DNA of 64,000 nt from Sipunculus nudus (taxonomy: Eukaryota; Annelida; Sipuncula; Golfingiida; Sipunculidae): positions 6,651,741 through 6,715,740 of the forward strand of contig CM049318.1 of assembly GCA_026874595.1 (NCBI GenBank), given 5' to 3'. Numbering within the stretch: position 1 is the first letter of the stretch; the number at the start of each line of letters is the position of its first letter. The position numbers and the translations under genes were made by a program. The notes under the pieces are model-generated. The model was not told where the DNA came from, searched no databases, and saw nothing but the letters and a program-made list of their open reading frames with translations. This document shows, piece after piece, positions 38,101-53,100 of this stretch.

Positions 38101-41100
38101 CATATGTCAGACCCCCTCCTACCATAACCCAGGATGAGTCCACATGATGAACTGTCTGTGTATTTATTTATTTTCACATTATGCACTCTGTGGGGAGAAT
38201 TATGGGTTTGTTTATGTATGTTTTATGTGGATACATGGGGGTTTAACCTATATTGTCATGGTTCTTTTCTTGCTTGTTAATGTAATGTATGCGTACAACA
38301 GCTGATTTATTATAGAGCAATCGTGTAATGTTAATTGTATGTTGGTTTGATTGATTTGGCACTCACAAAGACTCACTGAATGGTCCTAAAGCATACAGAA
38401 ACCATTGAAGCTTAATCAGGAGAAAACAGACTCAGAACACTTTGGATTGCAGAGAGGACACTTATTTGCATTCAAAACAGTTTTTCCCATGTGAAAGAAG
38501 TAATAATATTTTAGTTTTGATATCCATGCTTGAACATACGGACTGTCAGACATGCATGTGCCTAACAGTCCTGCAGATCTGTCTTTGGTTTGCAACCTCA
38601 GATGCAGGGTGCACATTGCAACTGTCCACCTTGCAGTGGGTGCTTTTGTGCACCTAGGCACCCAGTATTTCAAACACTATAAAATACAGTGAAAACAACC
38701 CAGTGAAACGTCATGTTGATTTCTTGTTTCAGTGTTGTGAAGTCTTGGTCAGAGTGCTTTCATGTTTGATCATATCTCATTAATCAGTGCCCTGTGTTGC
38801 TGAGTGAACCAGACTTGCCAGTCTGTACCAAGTTTGCTGTGATTCACATTGAAACAGATTTTGGAAATAAGATAATCTTAATCTTCAACAAAATGACCTG
38901 ACTTTTGGTGCCAAGGTGGATAAACTTAACATTTATGGTCATCACATTGGCAGCAGGTTTATAGTTGGTTTAGTTCATTTTTGAACTTGGAATTAAAAGG
39001 GTAAAAATTACTCAAATAAAAGGTCCAGATAACTCAGTATTCATATTTGCTGCAACAGCAAGCTTTATGTGCTCACAGCAACAGTACCTACTGACAGCCA
39101 CAGGAACTACTGATATTTGTGATAGATTTGCTGGAAGGGTCAAGCAAAAAAAAATGTGGCATCCTAATCGGGATAGTAATTGATGTTTATCTGGTTAAAT
39201 ATTAAAGAGTTAATAATTACTTAACCGGATTGCAGTCCAGAGCTACTGCTACACACAAAACAACCGATTGATATTCCCCAGTATTGGAAATTCCCAGTGA
39301 GCACACAGATATATAACAATGATTTATTGTGCTGTGGTTACGTAATAAAGCTAAATCCTATAAAATTCCAGCATGCCTGGCCACAGAATTTAAACTCAGC
39401 GTATTATCAGCAAACGATCTCATGTGACCAATATACTGGAAATGCATTATGGGCCAGGACGTACAGCAACAGAACCTGAAGAATGACAGATGTGACTGCT
39501 TACTGTAGCAGCTCCACAAACAGCCCTGTTTTCAATGCTGTCTGTCTTGACTGCAAGTTTACCTCAGGCACTGGGGGCAATGAACTGTGCTTCTGCTGCC
39601 CTGGGCTAGAGCTTCATATATAAACATACAGCGATCTGGGCTTTTTTCCAAGTGGCCTCTTTGTCTCAGGGATAAACAAGTCACCCAGAAATGTCAGGAG
39701 GAAGTCATCATCAACAGTCGGTGTTTGCTGTTTTAATCAGCAGGTGTGCCATGAAAACTTGCAGCATGCTGGGCAAATTGGATTAAAATTAGGTTTCAAC
39801 AAGCTGACGATGGGACTTCCATAAACGAAGTGCAATGTCGTGAGGTGGTTTTTGTTATTTAAGCGTCTCTGACAGCTAGCGCCCCCTGTGCTGGCCTGGG
39901 TGTCATGTCATGCTGCGTCCTTGGAATGTGCTGCTTCAAGGTTAGCTCATTCAGCTGGCTGTTTAGTCAGATAATTAGCCACAGTAGGAGGTCCGTTATG
40001 GGTAATGTATTATGAGGCTGGTTACATTATGACAAATAAACAACAGACCTTCCTCTCTGTCTCTGCATGATTTGATTTTCTATTAATGTGACCAGATTGC
40101 CAATTATTGGGTTAACTTTAGGTCTGCCAGGCTATTTTAAGGTGGTGTATTTTTGTAAAGTATCCCTCAGCCACATGGTGGTATTATATCAGAGCTGTTG
40201 ATCTAATTAGCGGTATATATTATAGCTCTTATTGACTGCCAGGCGCTGGCTAAGTAGTACATTCGCTTGGATGAAGAGCAGGCTGTGGCCTTACATCAGG
40301 ACTGTGTTTTTTACCTGTGGTAGTCATATACAATATAAAGTCCCTATAAAAACGACCTGCAGTAGTTACATATACAATAGATATCAGGTTTTGATGTATC
40401 TTTGTTGTGGCCTCGTATTGTCTGTAATAGTGTATATAGTAATTACTGGCTGCTATATAAAGGAACATCAGCTGGTTTATGTTGTGTTTTTTTAAACACA
40501 TATATATGATGGGCAGATTGTCATATAGTGGACATGTCATATAGCAGTCACGTTGTACAGGATGGACACAGTTATATATGGCAGATTGACAGACTTTGTC
40601 ATTATGATGGACACTGCAGACACTGCAGATGTGGACATGACATTATGATGGACACTGCAGTGTGGACATGACATTTTGATTGGACACTGCACAAGGTGAA
40701 CATGACCTTACGATGGACACTGCAATGTGAACATGACATTTTGATGGACACTGCAAAGTGTGGACATGACATTATGATGGACACTGCAAAGTGTGAACAT
40801 GACATATGATGGACACTGCAAAGTGTGGACATGACATTATGATGGACACTGCACAGTGTGGACATGACATTATGATGGAAACTGCACAATGTGGACATGA
40901 CATTATGATGGAAACTACACAATGTGGACATGACATTATGATGGAAACTACACAATGTGGACATGACTGGTAGTAAACAGTTTAATCTCTTGATTGGTTG
41001 GCACCTGATCTCTCACTGGGTATTTGTTAATTATCAACATCAGGCTGGCATTATGTTTTATTACTTTAGCAGTGTTTTAATATGAATGCCTCTTATTATA

Positions 41101-44100
41101 ATGGACATCTGCAAATGTTTTTTATTACCTCTGCTTATTGATACATTGTAAATGTCATTCATGTTCATGCAATTATATTATTCACATCTTATATGGACTT
41201 TTGCATTTTATGTTATGGACAGTGTATGATGTGGAATTCCAGTGTTATGTATATGGACATTTGATATGGACACTCATTAATTGAGTGAACATCCTGTGTG
41301 ACAGTGTATGGACATGTTTTATTGCATGGTGTGTGATCTTACTGGGACATGAGCTTTTTTGGTGGAATATGAATGTGAGAGAAAAAAGAGAGAGACAGAA
41401 AGAAAGGGAGAGGGAGAAAGAAAGAGATATAACCAGTTGAATGGAGAATGAAGGGAAATAACTGAGTCTTGAGTATACCTAACATCATACATACACTTGA
41501 TGAATGTATATTCTGCCATATAAATGTTTAAATGCAAAATGTATGAGAGTCAAGCATGTTAATTATTTTCTTAAAATCAAACATGCTGTCTTTATATTCA
41601 TATCTCTAGAACATTACAGTTTTGCAGTAGCCACATCTATGATGACCATTAAGGATATAATGTAACTGGTCATTTTTATGTTGTCTTATATTATAGCTGT
41701 TTTGATATTCATAACTTTGAAAATTTCCACCATCAATCAAAGAAAAAAATGATTGTAAAGTTTGACTAAAATCCAACAGAAGTTGTTGTTTTATGTATTT
41801 AAACATAATTAAGTGACACTTGATTTTTTTCTATGTTTTACAAATTCTCTCAGTACTCAGTTCTTTGTCTTTGCAGTTGCCAAGCACAGATGAGGAAGAA
41901 CGTATGGAAATAGAGAATCTAGGTAAGATACAAAATACAGTAAAACCCCACTAACCCGACATCTATTGGAAATAGAGAATCTAGGTAAGATACAAAATAC
42001 AGTAAAACCCCACTAACCCGACATCTATTGGTCCTCTTCCATGTGATCATATCAGACAGTCATGAGATGGCCCCAAACACTCATCTCAGGTTCATCTAAC
42101 TTGGTCATCAGCTACTCCATTCAATAAGGCAGATAGAAACTGGTTTGTGCATAAACACAGCAATTAAAGTATTTCAAAACCAGTTTAATTTAAAAAGTTA
42201 CTCCAATGGCTCCCAGTGTGACAGCACATTGATTTTAAAATTTTATTATTAGTATACAAAGCCATAAATGGTCAATCGCCTATTTACATTAGGAACCTCT
42301 TTAACTTTTTATGTTCCAGTCAGGCAGCTTAGGTCATCTGACCAAGGGCTTTTAGTGATTCCTAAAGCACAAAGTGAGATGTGTCTTTCGAGAGTTTTCT
42401 CAGCTGTGGGACCAAGGTTGTGGTATGAACTTCCGCACTCAATCAGAGCTTCACCATCTTTAACTTCTTTTAAAAGAAACCTTTAAACTTTCCATTTTAT
42501 ATTAGCTTTTGGTAGTTCTTAGAAATTAGGGTTTTCTTTTAGGAATGTTTGCTTTAGTAGGAATCTACATTTTATGTTTGAGTAAAACTGTGCTTTGTGT
42601 CTTGTAAAGCGCTTTTGATAACTATTATGTTGAATTAGCACTATATAAATTAGGTATATTATTATTATATTATTAAATCATACTGTCTTAAAACTTGGTC
42701 TGATGGTGATTTATCCTTGATAACATGACTCCTTTGGCATTGAAATTGGACCAAAACCCATGAAAAAAACTGCATTGCAAAGGCCATCCATACTATCATA
42801 ACTGTACACAGCTGATGATCTTAATATTAAGATAGCTAAACGTGAAGAATTGACACAAGAGAAATATGTGAATTTACAAATCAAAGTGTAATTTGCATCT
42901 GTATAGTGACCACCATCATCTCCTGAACCGCACATGACTTGGCTGTCAATAACATAACCTGTGGGAGACCTACCTGTGTGTTGAAAAATAATTCAACAAA
43001 CATGCAGTGAGATTTACCAATATGCCAAGTTTTATAGTAAACAAACATTTAATGGTTGGTCTCATTTATACATGTACAAGTTTGTGAGGCATTGTAAAAA
43101 TTGACCTAAATATATGTTTCCTCAAACAGATTTTCTATGCCATCCTCAACATTGCTGGTCCCAAAAATTGTGATATCTCTGTAGCTTTTTATGTCAGAGA
43201 AGCAAAATAGCTGCCAGAGGTGTATTTTAACCATTTTGGGAAGGACTGAAAATTTTTTATTACATGTTTCCCAAACATGACTGCACGTCTGTTTGTGACT
43301 GTACATTTTCATACTTTGTTTTGGTACCACACACCATGTCGTCAAACTGTAAAGAGCCGCCAGCTGTTCAACATGTGTATATATAATATGTGATCCTAGA
43401 GGAAGTGGGGTTAATAATTAAATGTGTTAAGTGGTACAAAATAATTGTATAACTGTTTCAAATAAACAATCACTTAAACTTTACAAACTGTTAAATAAAT
43501 CAGTATGCTCAGGCAGCTCAGTTGACCTTGTTTACTATAATCGGATTTCCTCCTTAATTAATTCTTCTGGATCACCATAAATAGTCTGGTCACTGGGCTC
43601 TTTGTTGTAAAACAGGCCTGTTTATACAACGCCAGACCAATGCTGCCATTAAAACACCCCGCTGACTCATAAGGAGACGTTGAGGATCGACTGCGTGAGA
43701 AAGTTGCCATTACTGCCATCTGGTGATGACAGTTTAACACTACATGTCTACTTGTCTCTGTCACCTTCACATTTAACAGACCTGGTTCTCCTTCCTATTA
43801 TACACAATTCCATATGGAATGACTGTGTTACCAGATTTTTTTGTATGATATCATTAATGAAAATTTAATTATTCTTGGATTCTTCTACTGCTTCTTTATC
43901 ACTCAGATGATCTGTGTCAGTTTGTGTGTGTGTGTCAATCTGATAGATGAAAGATCAATGAGGTGTGGTCCTTTGAGATAAGGAGGAGCTAAGAGCCGTG
44001 GATGCTTGAGAAAAATGATGCAGAAACCAGATAATTATTTGTCTGGTTGTACATCTTCTTGAAATTTAATAGAAATGAATAATCACATATGTGGACATCT

Positions 44101-47100
44101 AGTGGAAAACTAGTACTTTTAGCAGTGTATGACACTGTGGAAGAATCATTTGCACTTTGCATGCAGTTCATTTGTAAATTGTACACATTTGATCCTAATG
44201 TTGATGCTGTCTTTTTGAGTGCTGGATTGATACTCATGATATGGAATTGAGCTTTGGTTCTTGGTTCAAGCCCATCTGACAGTTCCAAAAAAGGCAAACT
44301 GAACAAATCTTGATGGAACCTCTGAGATATGCCTTGTCTTCGAATCAGGACATGACTTCTGTATTATTCCTCTCCCTGTAAAAAAATAAATACTAAGAAA
44401 TCCAGAACTCTTGATAATAATCAATATATAATCTTTAGCACATTGTCACATAATCTTACATTTATCTTCATTCAGCACACAATGTCATGGACAGGCAGTG
44501 GATCTAGACTTAAAATATAAAAAAAAATTAAACAATTACTTTTGCACCTGAAAATTACCTCACAGAGCTGTATTGTAAGGAATTGTCTGTGACTGTTGAA
44601 ACAGACGTGACAGATTGAGGTGTGGTGAGATCATTGACAGCCTCGTCACATCTACTGACCGGGTATCAGGACAATCAGTCAGCTTCCCAGGGCATCGTGG
44701 GTATGATTTTTCTCAGGTGGAAAGATAACAATTGCCGATGATCATCTGGATGATGAAGTGGTATTGATTTGGGATCATGCAGTTGATGACATGACTTTAG
44801 TTTCCTCCAGTCACAATAACAGACAGCTATTTGATGTGCATTAGCTTGTTGAGGTTGGGCCGTAGGGGCAGCGAGCATTAACCAGAATGGTCTGGGCCCT
44901 TCATCCTTGTAGGTTCTACTTGAACGCTTAATGTCTCACGTGTCACAGGTGGCTTGATCAGGTTAAATAACTCAATAATATCACTTTTTTTAATGATAAG
45001 TTGTAGGATTTTCAGCTGAGGAGGTCTTGTTTTCTGGGTGCAAAGGCCCTGAGAAGGGAGTAAGTGTGGGAAAGGGGTACTTACCCCTCCAACAGTATAG
45101 AAAATTTTGGAAAAAAAAAATAATGTTGTAAAGAGCGATTCAGAGGTACATTTCCTGCTAATGTTCAGTTTACTTAGTTCTCTGTCTTGGGGGATTCTTC
45201 ATGACCTTTGCAGGAAAAATGTTTGACAGTCTAAATTTTGGGTTGCAGAAGCCTTGTTGTTTTATTAGGAGATGAACATCTTATGATGTTAGGCACTTAA
45301 TTCCATATGTTTGTGCAATAGGGAAACTCAGAATCTTTGTTGATTTTAGATTTCATTCTGATTCAGTGTCTGTCACTGTTTGACTGTATGTCTGTTTTTC
45401 TCTTGTTCTCTCTTGCTATAGTAATTTTAGTTTTGGTTGTCTTGGAATCTGGTGTTAAAGTGCAAGTTTCAAAGTATGTTTCATGATGAAAAATCCAGCA
45501 TTTCTCTGGTTTCTTTGTGGCCATGTATTTAATGTAATGCATACCCTGTTTGCAGAAATGACAGGGTTAAACATTCTTTTTGGCATCGATGCTGAACACG
45601 AAGCCTGACCCAGACCCCTGGAAGGCTACATAACCTTCAGTGGTTTGTATAAAATCTGACATGTTACTCAGAGACATCCGACATGGCTTAGAAATCTGAT
45701 GGATTCTGTAATAAGCGACTTAAACCTCTGTTCGTAGAAGAGAACATTACCTTTTCTATAGAGCCATTGTATCTAATGAGGCCTGGTATCACATGTTGTT
45801 TTCCTATTCGTAGAAGAGAGCAACCTTTTCTACAAAGCCATGTTTCTAATGAGGCCTGGTATTGCATGTTGAGTTATCCTCCTTGTGTCTAATTATGGGC
45901 TATGTCTGTGGTTGATGAAGCCAGCGTTCTGTAAGGTCAGACTGACAATCCCCTGTTACATCCTATATCCATATAATGGGTTCCTGTAACCTGCGCAGCC
46001 AACAGACCAACTGTCAGACCCTGGCACTGTACTATGGCTGAAGAATTAGATTCAGATGATAATCACTCAGACTCATAATATAGATTTTATCAAACCTTTA
46101 AAACTGGGTTCTATTGCTCAGGGTTAGAGCACAGGACTCAAAGCCAGGAGATTGTATGTTAAACTCTCAGCTGAGGCGAAGAGATTTTCCACGCTCAGGC
46201 CCCCACCCAGGGTGAGCACCTAGCAGGCTTAACTGTGTTTCATGAACTCTCAAATGAGTTTGCCTTTCAAATGTTGTTTGGAAGTAGGTGCAGTTGTCAC
46301 CAGGGCTGGTTAACACCAGGATATAAAATCAGAGGAAGCACATGATACTGCCTTGTCATGTAGTCCGAAAACCGGAATGGACTTCTGCAAATGTACATAT
46401 ACTCAGTTAAGCCACCATTAAAAAAAAAGGCGGTTACCTACAACAACAATAATATTTTTTAATATGATCAAACCTTTTATTTTATCTACCAGTAATGAAG
46501 GAGGCATTTCCCCTTGTTAGATGTTCCCTTTGGTTTTCTTTTTTTTTAAGGAAAAATGTAGAATTAAGAATACACAGTGTTACTGTATTGTGAAATCCTG
46601 AAAATGAATCCCTCATTAAACCTGGAATAAGTGAAAACACGAGAAATTTTACCTCACAAATATTGAACCTACGTCAATATCTTTTCTTCACCAAGTAGTC
46701 TCAGCTTTATGCAAGTAATAACTGTATCTATAGCTATGGACCTGAACAATAATGGTTAGATTAACACATTGTTATCTGACTGTATGTTATTGTTGTTTCA
46801 GATGATAATGAAGAGATAGTGTTCACCAAGTTTATGAAGGCTCACAGGTGTTACGACCTTATCCCCACCAGTTCAAAACTGGTTGTGTTTGACACACATT
46901 TAAAGGTTAGTTGTACTATATACAGACCTCTAAAGGTAAGTTTTTGTGCCATACATTTAAATAAATTTGAGTGAAATATATCAGCCTGCCATTACTGTGG
47001 TTCAAAAAATTGTTTAAGACGGTAAGTTATGTATATACTGTTTATTTTGAAATTTTTAAAATTCTGAATGAATTTGCTGCTGTTAAAATACTGAGATTAT

Positions 47101-50100
47101 TTAAAAATCCATATTTTCACTTGACATTTTGCATCCAGGTGATTTTACCATGTCTTTATTAAGGTAATTTCAGTTACAGCTGAATGATATTTTTACCTAG
47201 TATCTTCAAATTAGTATATTGTATATTTCTGAGAGCTTTTGTCTCTATACCTCAGATATTGTGTGTATAACAAAGGCTGGAGTGTTGTACTTTCATTCCT
47301 ACTTGTTAGAATTCCATAGATCTTTTGAGTTTAAAAAAAAATGTGTATTCTGACCATCAAATTGAATTATGTTGGTATGTTTGTGTATAGAATCATACAC
47401 TTTTACTTCTAAATAATACCAAGGTGTTCTGATTTTGATATATGTTGTTCTTCATTCTAAGGTATTCATGATAAGTAATGATAAATTTTTAATTAGAAAA
47501 GGTGATTGATTTAAAAGGCTATACCCCTCAGTGCTGAGGCTGTGCAGTAGCCTTTAAAACACATGAAAATTTCTGGAAAATGTGAAATAAAGATATTAAG
47601 AAACATTGTCTTTGAATGTGAGAACTTTGAAACAATAATTAATGCATCTTTGTTTGTATATTTTGCTCATAGGCATAAATTTTTTCAACAGGTCAAGAAG
47701 GCATTCTTTGCACTTGTATACAACGGTGTACGGGCTGCCCCCTTGTGGGACTCAGCAAAACAAGATTTTGTAGGTAGGTGATGTCATCCGTAACTGTTAA
47801 GGATTCTCCACCAAATGTCACCACTACATGGTATATATTTTCACCTCTGCCCATAGCACCAAACTATTCCTCCTATAATTGTTATCATGCAAAATAGTAC
47901 CTTCATTTCAGTGATCCTGGATATGTAATATTTAACTCTCATCTGATCATTCGAGGTTCTGCGAGATGTGCCTGTGCGCGCTGGCAAAGAGGCCAATGAT
48001 CTTTAGCCTTTAAGGAGTAATGAAGTAACTACTTTGTAGAATGCATTTTGATTAGTTTGTTGGACTTTTTATACACCCTGTTTACGTGTGCTCTGTGTAC
48101 AGCAGTTTGCTCTGTGGAAGTGCTGGTGTGGCATTACAACTGTGCAAAAGCAAAGGATGGAGAACAGTGCTGCTGATTTAGTTAGCCAGATTCTGCAGCA
48201 AGCGCAAGTGAGCGCTGCTGCTGGAGCGTCAGCAAAGGAAGCTGGTCCCAAGTCTCCTGTCTTTGGTTCATGCACCCAGTTTGCCAAAGACAAAAAGACT
48301 AATGCAAATGTGTTTCCAATGGGAAATCACACCACAGTGCTGTCCACAAAAAAAATGGTGGCTCGGGCCAACAAGGGTCAACTGTAGGGTCATCACAAAA
48401 TGGCAGCCATAATAAACACGCAAACCAGCAGGCCAGATCGGGGTCACAGGAGCAAGGGCAGAGATCCAACAAGGAGGCCAAAGAGGGGTCACTTAACAAA
48501 TGAGACCACCACTGTGGCCGTTAAGTGTGCTTTAGTGAACCAGTAAAGGGTTAAGTGTATGGATAATGCAAGGATCAAATGGAAGAGACAGTATTCACTT
48601 GTTTCAAACCCATGCATAGAAAACCCAGGCCCAACCAGTCTTGTCAGCCAGTGCATTGCTTGTTTTTGATTTACTGATATACACACCAGGTCATTTCTTA
48701 CACAGCTGTAATAATCTGAAAGTTCAAAGTTCACATACAAACAGGTCTTGATATTTCCTATGTGGAAATAAAAATTAGGTCGCTATGACCCTTTTTCTCC
48801 AACTGACAGGGCAAAAACATATTTGAGCAGCTCAGAAGATAAGACTCTTGTTAATAATGTTTCTTATAAACCCAGTTTGTGTTTATGCATATAATTTGCA
48901 ATTTTAATTCCAAAATAAATATTATTTTTGTAGGCATGCTGACAATCACAGATTTCATCAAAATCCTCCAAAAATACTACAAGTCTCCCCTGGTAAGTAC
49001 AGCCATGGTTATGTACTCTTTGTGTTGGTGATTTTAGCTCATTATCAATATGAGGGAATGTTGTGTTGGTGTGATGCAGTTTTAGATTAGGTTGATAGAA
49101 GTGGTTTTTGTGTGGTGGTGAGATTATGTATAGTTATTATCAAGTAGAGGTTGTAGCAGGGCAGCACAGAAATGACAGTAGACACACATAAACACATTCT
49201 CAAACATAAATACACACAGGTTCACTTTTAGAACTTATAGGATTCATAGCTTATGTGATAGGTGGTTTTCTCCAGATCCTCCCGTTTCCTCCATCCCTAC
49301 AGACCACTGAGCACCACCTTCAGAGAAATGGAGAGTGCTTTGTATAGGTTATTATATCTAGTTTTACAATCCATGTAAAATAAATAAAGTTTATAGTTTA
49401 TAATAGTGGTAGGAGATGAGACCTTTTACAACTGAGACTGGATTGGTCACTGCATCAGTTATCCCAGTGCCACCCTTGTATCAAAAATTCTTTAGGAAAA
49501 ACGAAGCTCAGAACTAGTCTCAAGTCCTGCAGACCCTTTATTTTCTGCTTCTTTAGATCGTTTGAATTAACATTAAATAACCTGTCAAAACTATCAAGTA
49601 AACCATTATTAAAATAATTCATTTAGTTTGGAGCTTAGATATGATAAATTTATTGGCCTCGTCAATTTGTTACTTTCTAAAATGTGTATATATTATTAGA
49701 TTTATTTCTAATAACTATTATTACTTTTTTTTCTTAATAATATTTATAACAATTTTTATTTATCTGTATACTAAGGGTAATGACTTGTAATTAATGTTAA
49801 ACATAAAATTCAAGAATCCTGGGCACAGTTATGGTCATTGAAACATTATTAAGCAGGTGAATTATTTGGTTTACACATATATATTATAGTCTGTGGTAAA
49901 TTGTGCAGTTTTATCAGAGGATCTTCAAATTAATAATAAAATCAGTGGTACTGTGAAGGTGGTATGTTTTAGACCAGAACATACAGATACACCCAAGTAT
50001 TTACATCGATAAGCCTTGTTTTGTTGAACACATCTGTTTTTCTATAAATAAATTTGAAACAATATGACTCAGGAAGCTCGATGTAATTACACATCTCAGT

Positions 50101-53100
50101 CCTGGCGTTAGAGAAGCCAGGTGAAGTACAGACTCCATTCAAACACCAAGAACCTATTATGGTTGCCATGGTAACAGTTTCATCTGTTATATTGACAAAT
50201 GTTGCATATCCCCCAGGGAAGACTACTTTTCCTATACAACAAAAAGTTGACATTCATAAAATATATTTATATATGGTAAGATATTCTTTAAGATAGCACA
50301 GTATCAAAATTCTACTGCTTTGCATATTGATCAATGTATTGATCAGTTAAATTTGAATTAAAATATTTTTATTATACTTAATACTATCACTTGGTATTAA
50401 AACAATATCTTTGGTTCTGGACCATTATATAAGGAACATACAAGTAATCAGAAGCTTGACAATGAAGTCATGTGGTAATCTATATTATCACTGATGGTAG
50501 CACTCAATCATTGTCCTGTATGGCCACTGTACCTGTGGGAAAAACCAGTTTTCAATGTTGAAGAGTCAGGACCAGTGCCAAGTTTGGTAACGGATGGGGG
50601 TGGGGGGTACTATATTTTCTCCTAAATCCTTGAAATAATAAAAGTATTTCATGAAGGGTTTATCAAGGCTTCAGCTATAAGAAATAACATCAGTGAACTT
50701 GACCCACGTCAACCTGACTCACGGAAAAACTTGTCCCGCACAAACTTTGCCAAAGTCTCTCAGGCCTTTCCATGATCAAGAATACCTGATTATAGTTATC
50801 ATCAAGGGACATTTGCAGAAAAACACCTTAACAAAATAACAAAACCTCTTGAACACAGGACCATCTTTATGATAGAATTACCTTACATTTGCATTAGTTG
50901 TATATTTATAACTTTTTCAGTTTGTATACACAAGTCTTTCTGTGCTGCCTTGGTGCCTGTATTGTATGGTTACAGGGGTCTTCTTATTTTACAAGTATAT
51001 TTGCATATCTTATTTAATTTTTAGTTGGCTCCAGCTGTGCTTAACATGCTTGCTCCGAGTGGGATTATTTGCGTTTGCTTCATTTTGAAGTGGTTGTCTG
51101 TGTCGCATGTAAAATGTGAAACTGTTTTGCACTGAAAATAAATTCACAGAACACAGTATAAGAAACCATGGAACTTCCTCTTAGTCCGCTTTCAGTTCTA
51201 ACCACTTCAGCAAGACATCCGCTTTATGATTCTTTTCAAGTAATTATATAACGAGTATGTCACATGATTTAATCATAATGACTTTATGAATTCCTTTTTG
51301 CTTTCATCTAAATAAATTCTGAGTTGTGAGACAAGTTGACAACACCCTTTATGAATTCTTGGATTTTGACTGCTCCCTTAATGAATTCTTGGATTTTGAC
51401 AACACCCCTTAATGAATTCTGGGATTTTTACAGCTCCCATAAGTATTATGAATTCTGGGATTTTGACAACTCCCTTGCCGATTTTACATCAGATCCATGC
51501 TGAGACAGTGTAATTGAATATAGAAATTGACAAACATGCGACATATATGTACATCTGAAATTGAGCCTTATTGAGGAAACCAACAAACACCACCACCAGG
51601 TATACTTTTTTAAAGGGACCATCAGCTGAAAATGCATCAGATAATTATTGTTTACTGAATAGGACATTAAGTAGAATTTGAGATCATTGCAGTTTTAATA
51701 ACATGCAGTTCTGCAAATGAAAAAGAATTGTATGGAAAATCTTTGCCTGTGTCATCGCTTGGTTACTTAAATTATCATTAATCCAAACACAAACACTAAT
51801 TCCCGTTGCATCCAGCAATAATGGGCAGTCAGTATTTAAGACATCCAGACCCACAGACTTTCCAAGAGGAAATGGGGCCATGGTTGTTTCTTAGTATTGT
51901 ATCAAATTTGAGATCATGCTTGCATTAAATATGTGAAATAAAGATAGTGTTACTTTGGCAAACACCATTGCTAACAGGGTATAGGGTTAAATACATGGTA
52001 AATATGGTACCACAAGCTCCCAGGTCAGAAAGGTGAGAATAAACCTACATGTATGAGATTTCTAAATCACTGATTATGGAAACCTACATGCTTATTGACT
52101 CAGTTATTTGTTCACTTGGCGCTGCCTATTACTGAATAGTGGTATGAAATTGCAATGTTATCAGCTTTGGTGAAACACTTACTGGTTGCTTGTTTTGTTT
52201 GGCATTTTATCTCTTTGCTTTGCGACATTAGCGAGCTTGGCTGGCAGACCTAGCACTGTTATTTTGTTTTATGATAAAACAGTAAATTTATTTTTCACGT
52301 GTGTGATTTGACTATGAAACTCTAAGTCAGTAATACGAATGTCACATTATTATTTTTTTATGGTTAAAAAAATGTTTATTGCATGATTTTAATATGCATA
52401 TATCCTTCAAACTTTAAACAATTCTTAAGGTCCTATGCTTTCTGCAAGAAATCTCAACAAAACTTGATGGTCGACCATGTTGATGTTCACAAGCTAAGCA
52501 CTCACTTTAATAAAGCTTTTCTATGTGCATTGCATAACACCTGAAGTTTCAGCATTTACTTTTGAATTTGAAGCTGCCTTTCCCCAGCCTGCACATACCC
52601 TGAGATGTGTGCAGCCACCGAGCTACTTGCTGTATCATGACACACCAGTAAAATTTCTCTTATATATATTCTGCAAAGGCATCTTTCTTGCCATAGAAGT
52701 CTTCAGTGTTGGTTTAAATATCATTGGGTTAGATTTAATAAGTTCTACTTCTTAAAATTTTGAATATTTCAGACATTTCCTGCAGAATATTTCTAATTTT
52801 TTTTAAACAAAGAGTTTGATAATATGGCTAAGTAATATCAACATTTAGCCACATTTCTTCTTTTCCATTTAAAATACCCAGCAAAATAGACTTTTTCTTG
52901 CCAAATTCAAATCAACAGAAAAATTGACTTGTGCTGTTGACTTCAGACTGATTTGCATAAAGTAGGCTGATTCTGTTCTCAAGATATAAAAGAATAGATT
53001 GGTCCTGTCACTGTTGGAATGTTTAATTGATACACATGTCAATTTGAGAACCTCATTGGTTTGTTTCTCGTTCACTTTTAGTGACTTATCTATTTAGAAG

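Noticed and set aside
40602-40964. Minus-strand open frame with an 11-residue repeat ([11 protein letters not shown])
   Set aside because: It is the translation of a 33-bp minisatellite; unit length divisible by three explains the open frame.
46104-46180. A functional tRNA gene
   Set aside because: A-box and B-box-like motifs are present but the cloverleaf stems do not form and the region is continuous with a SINE body and tail.
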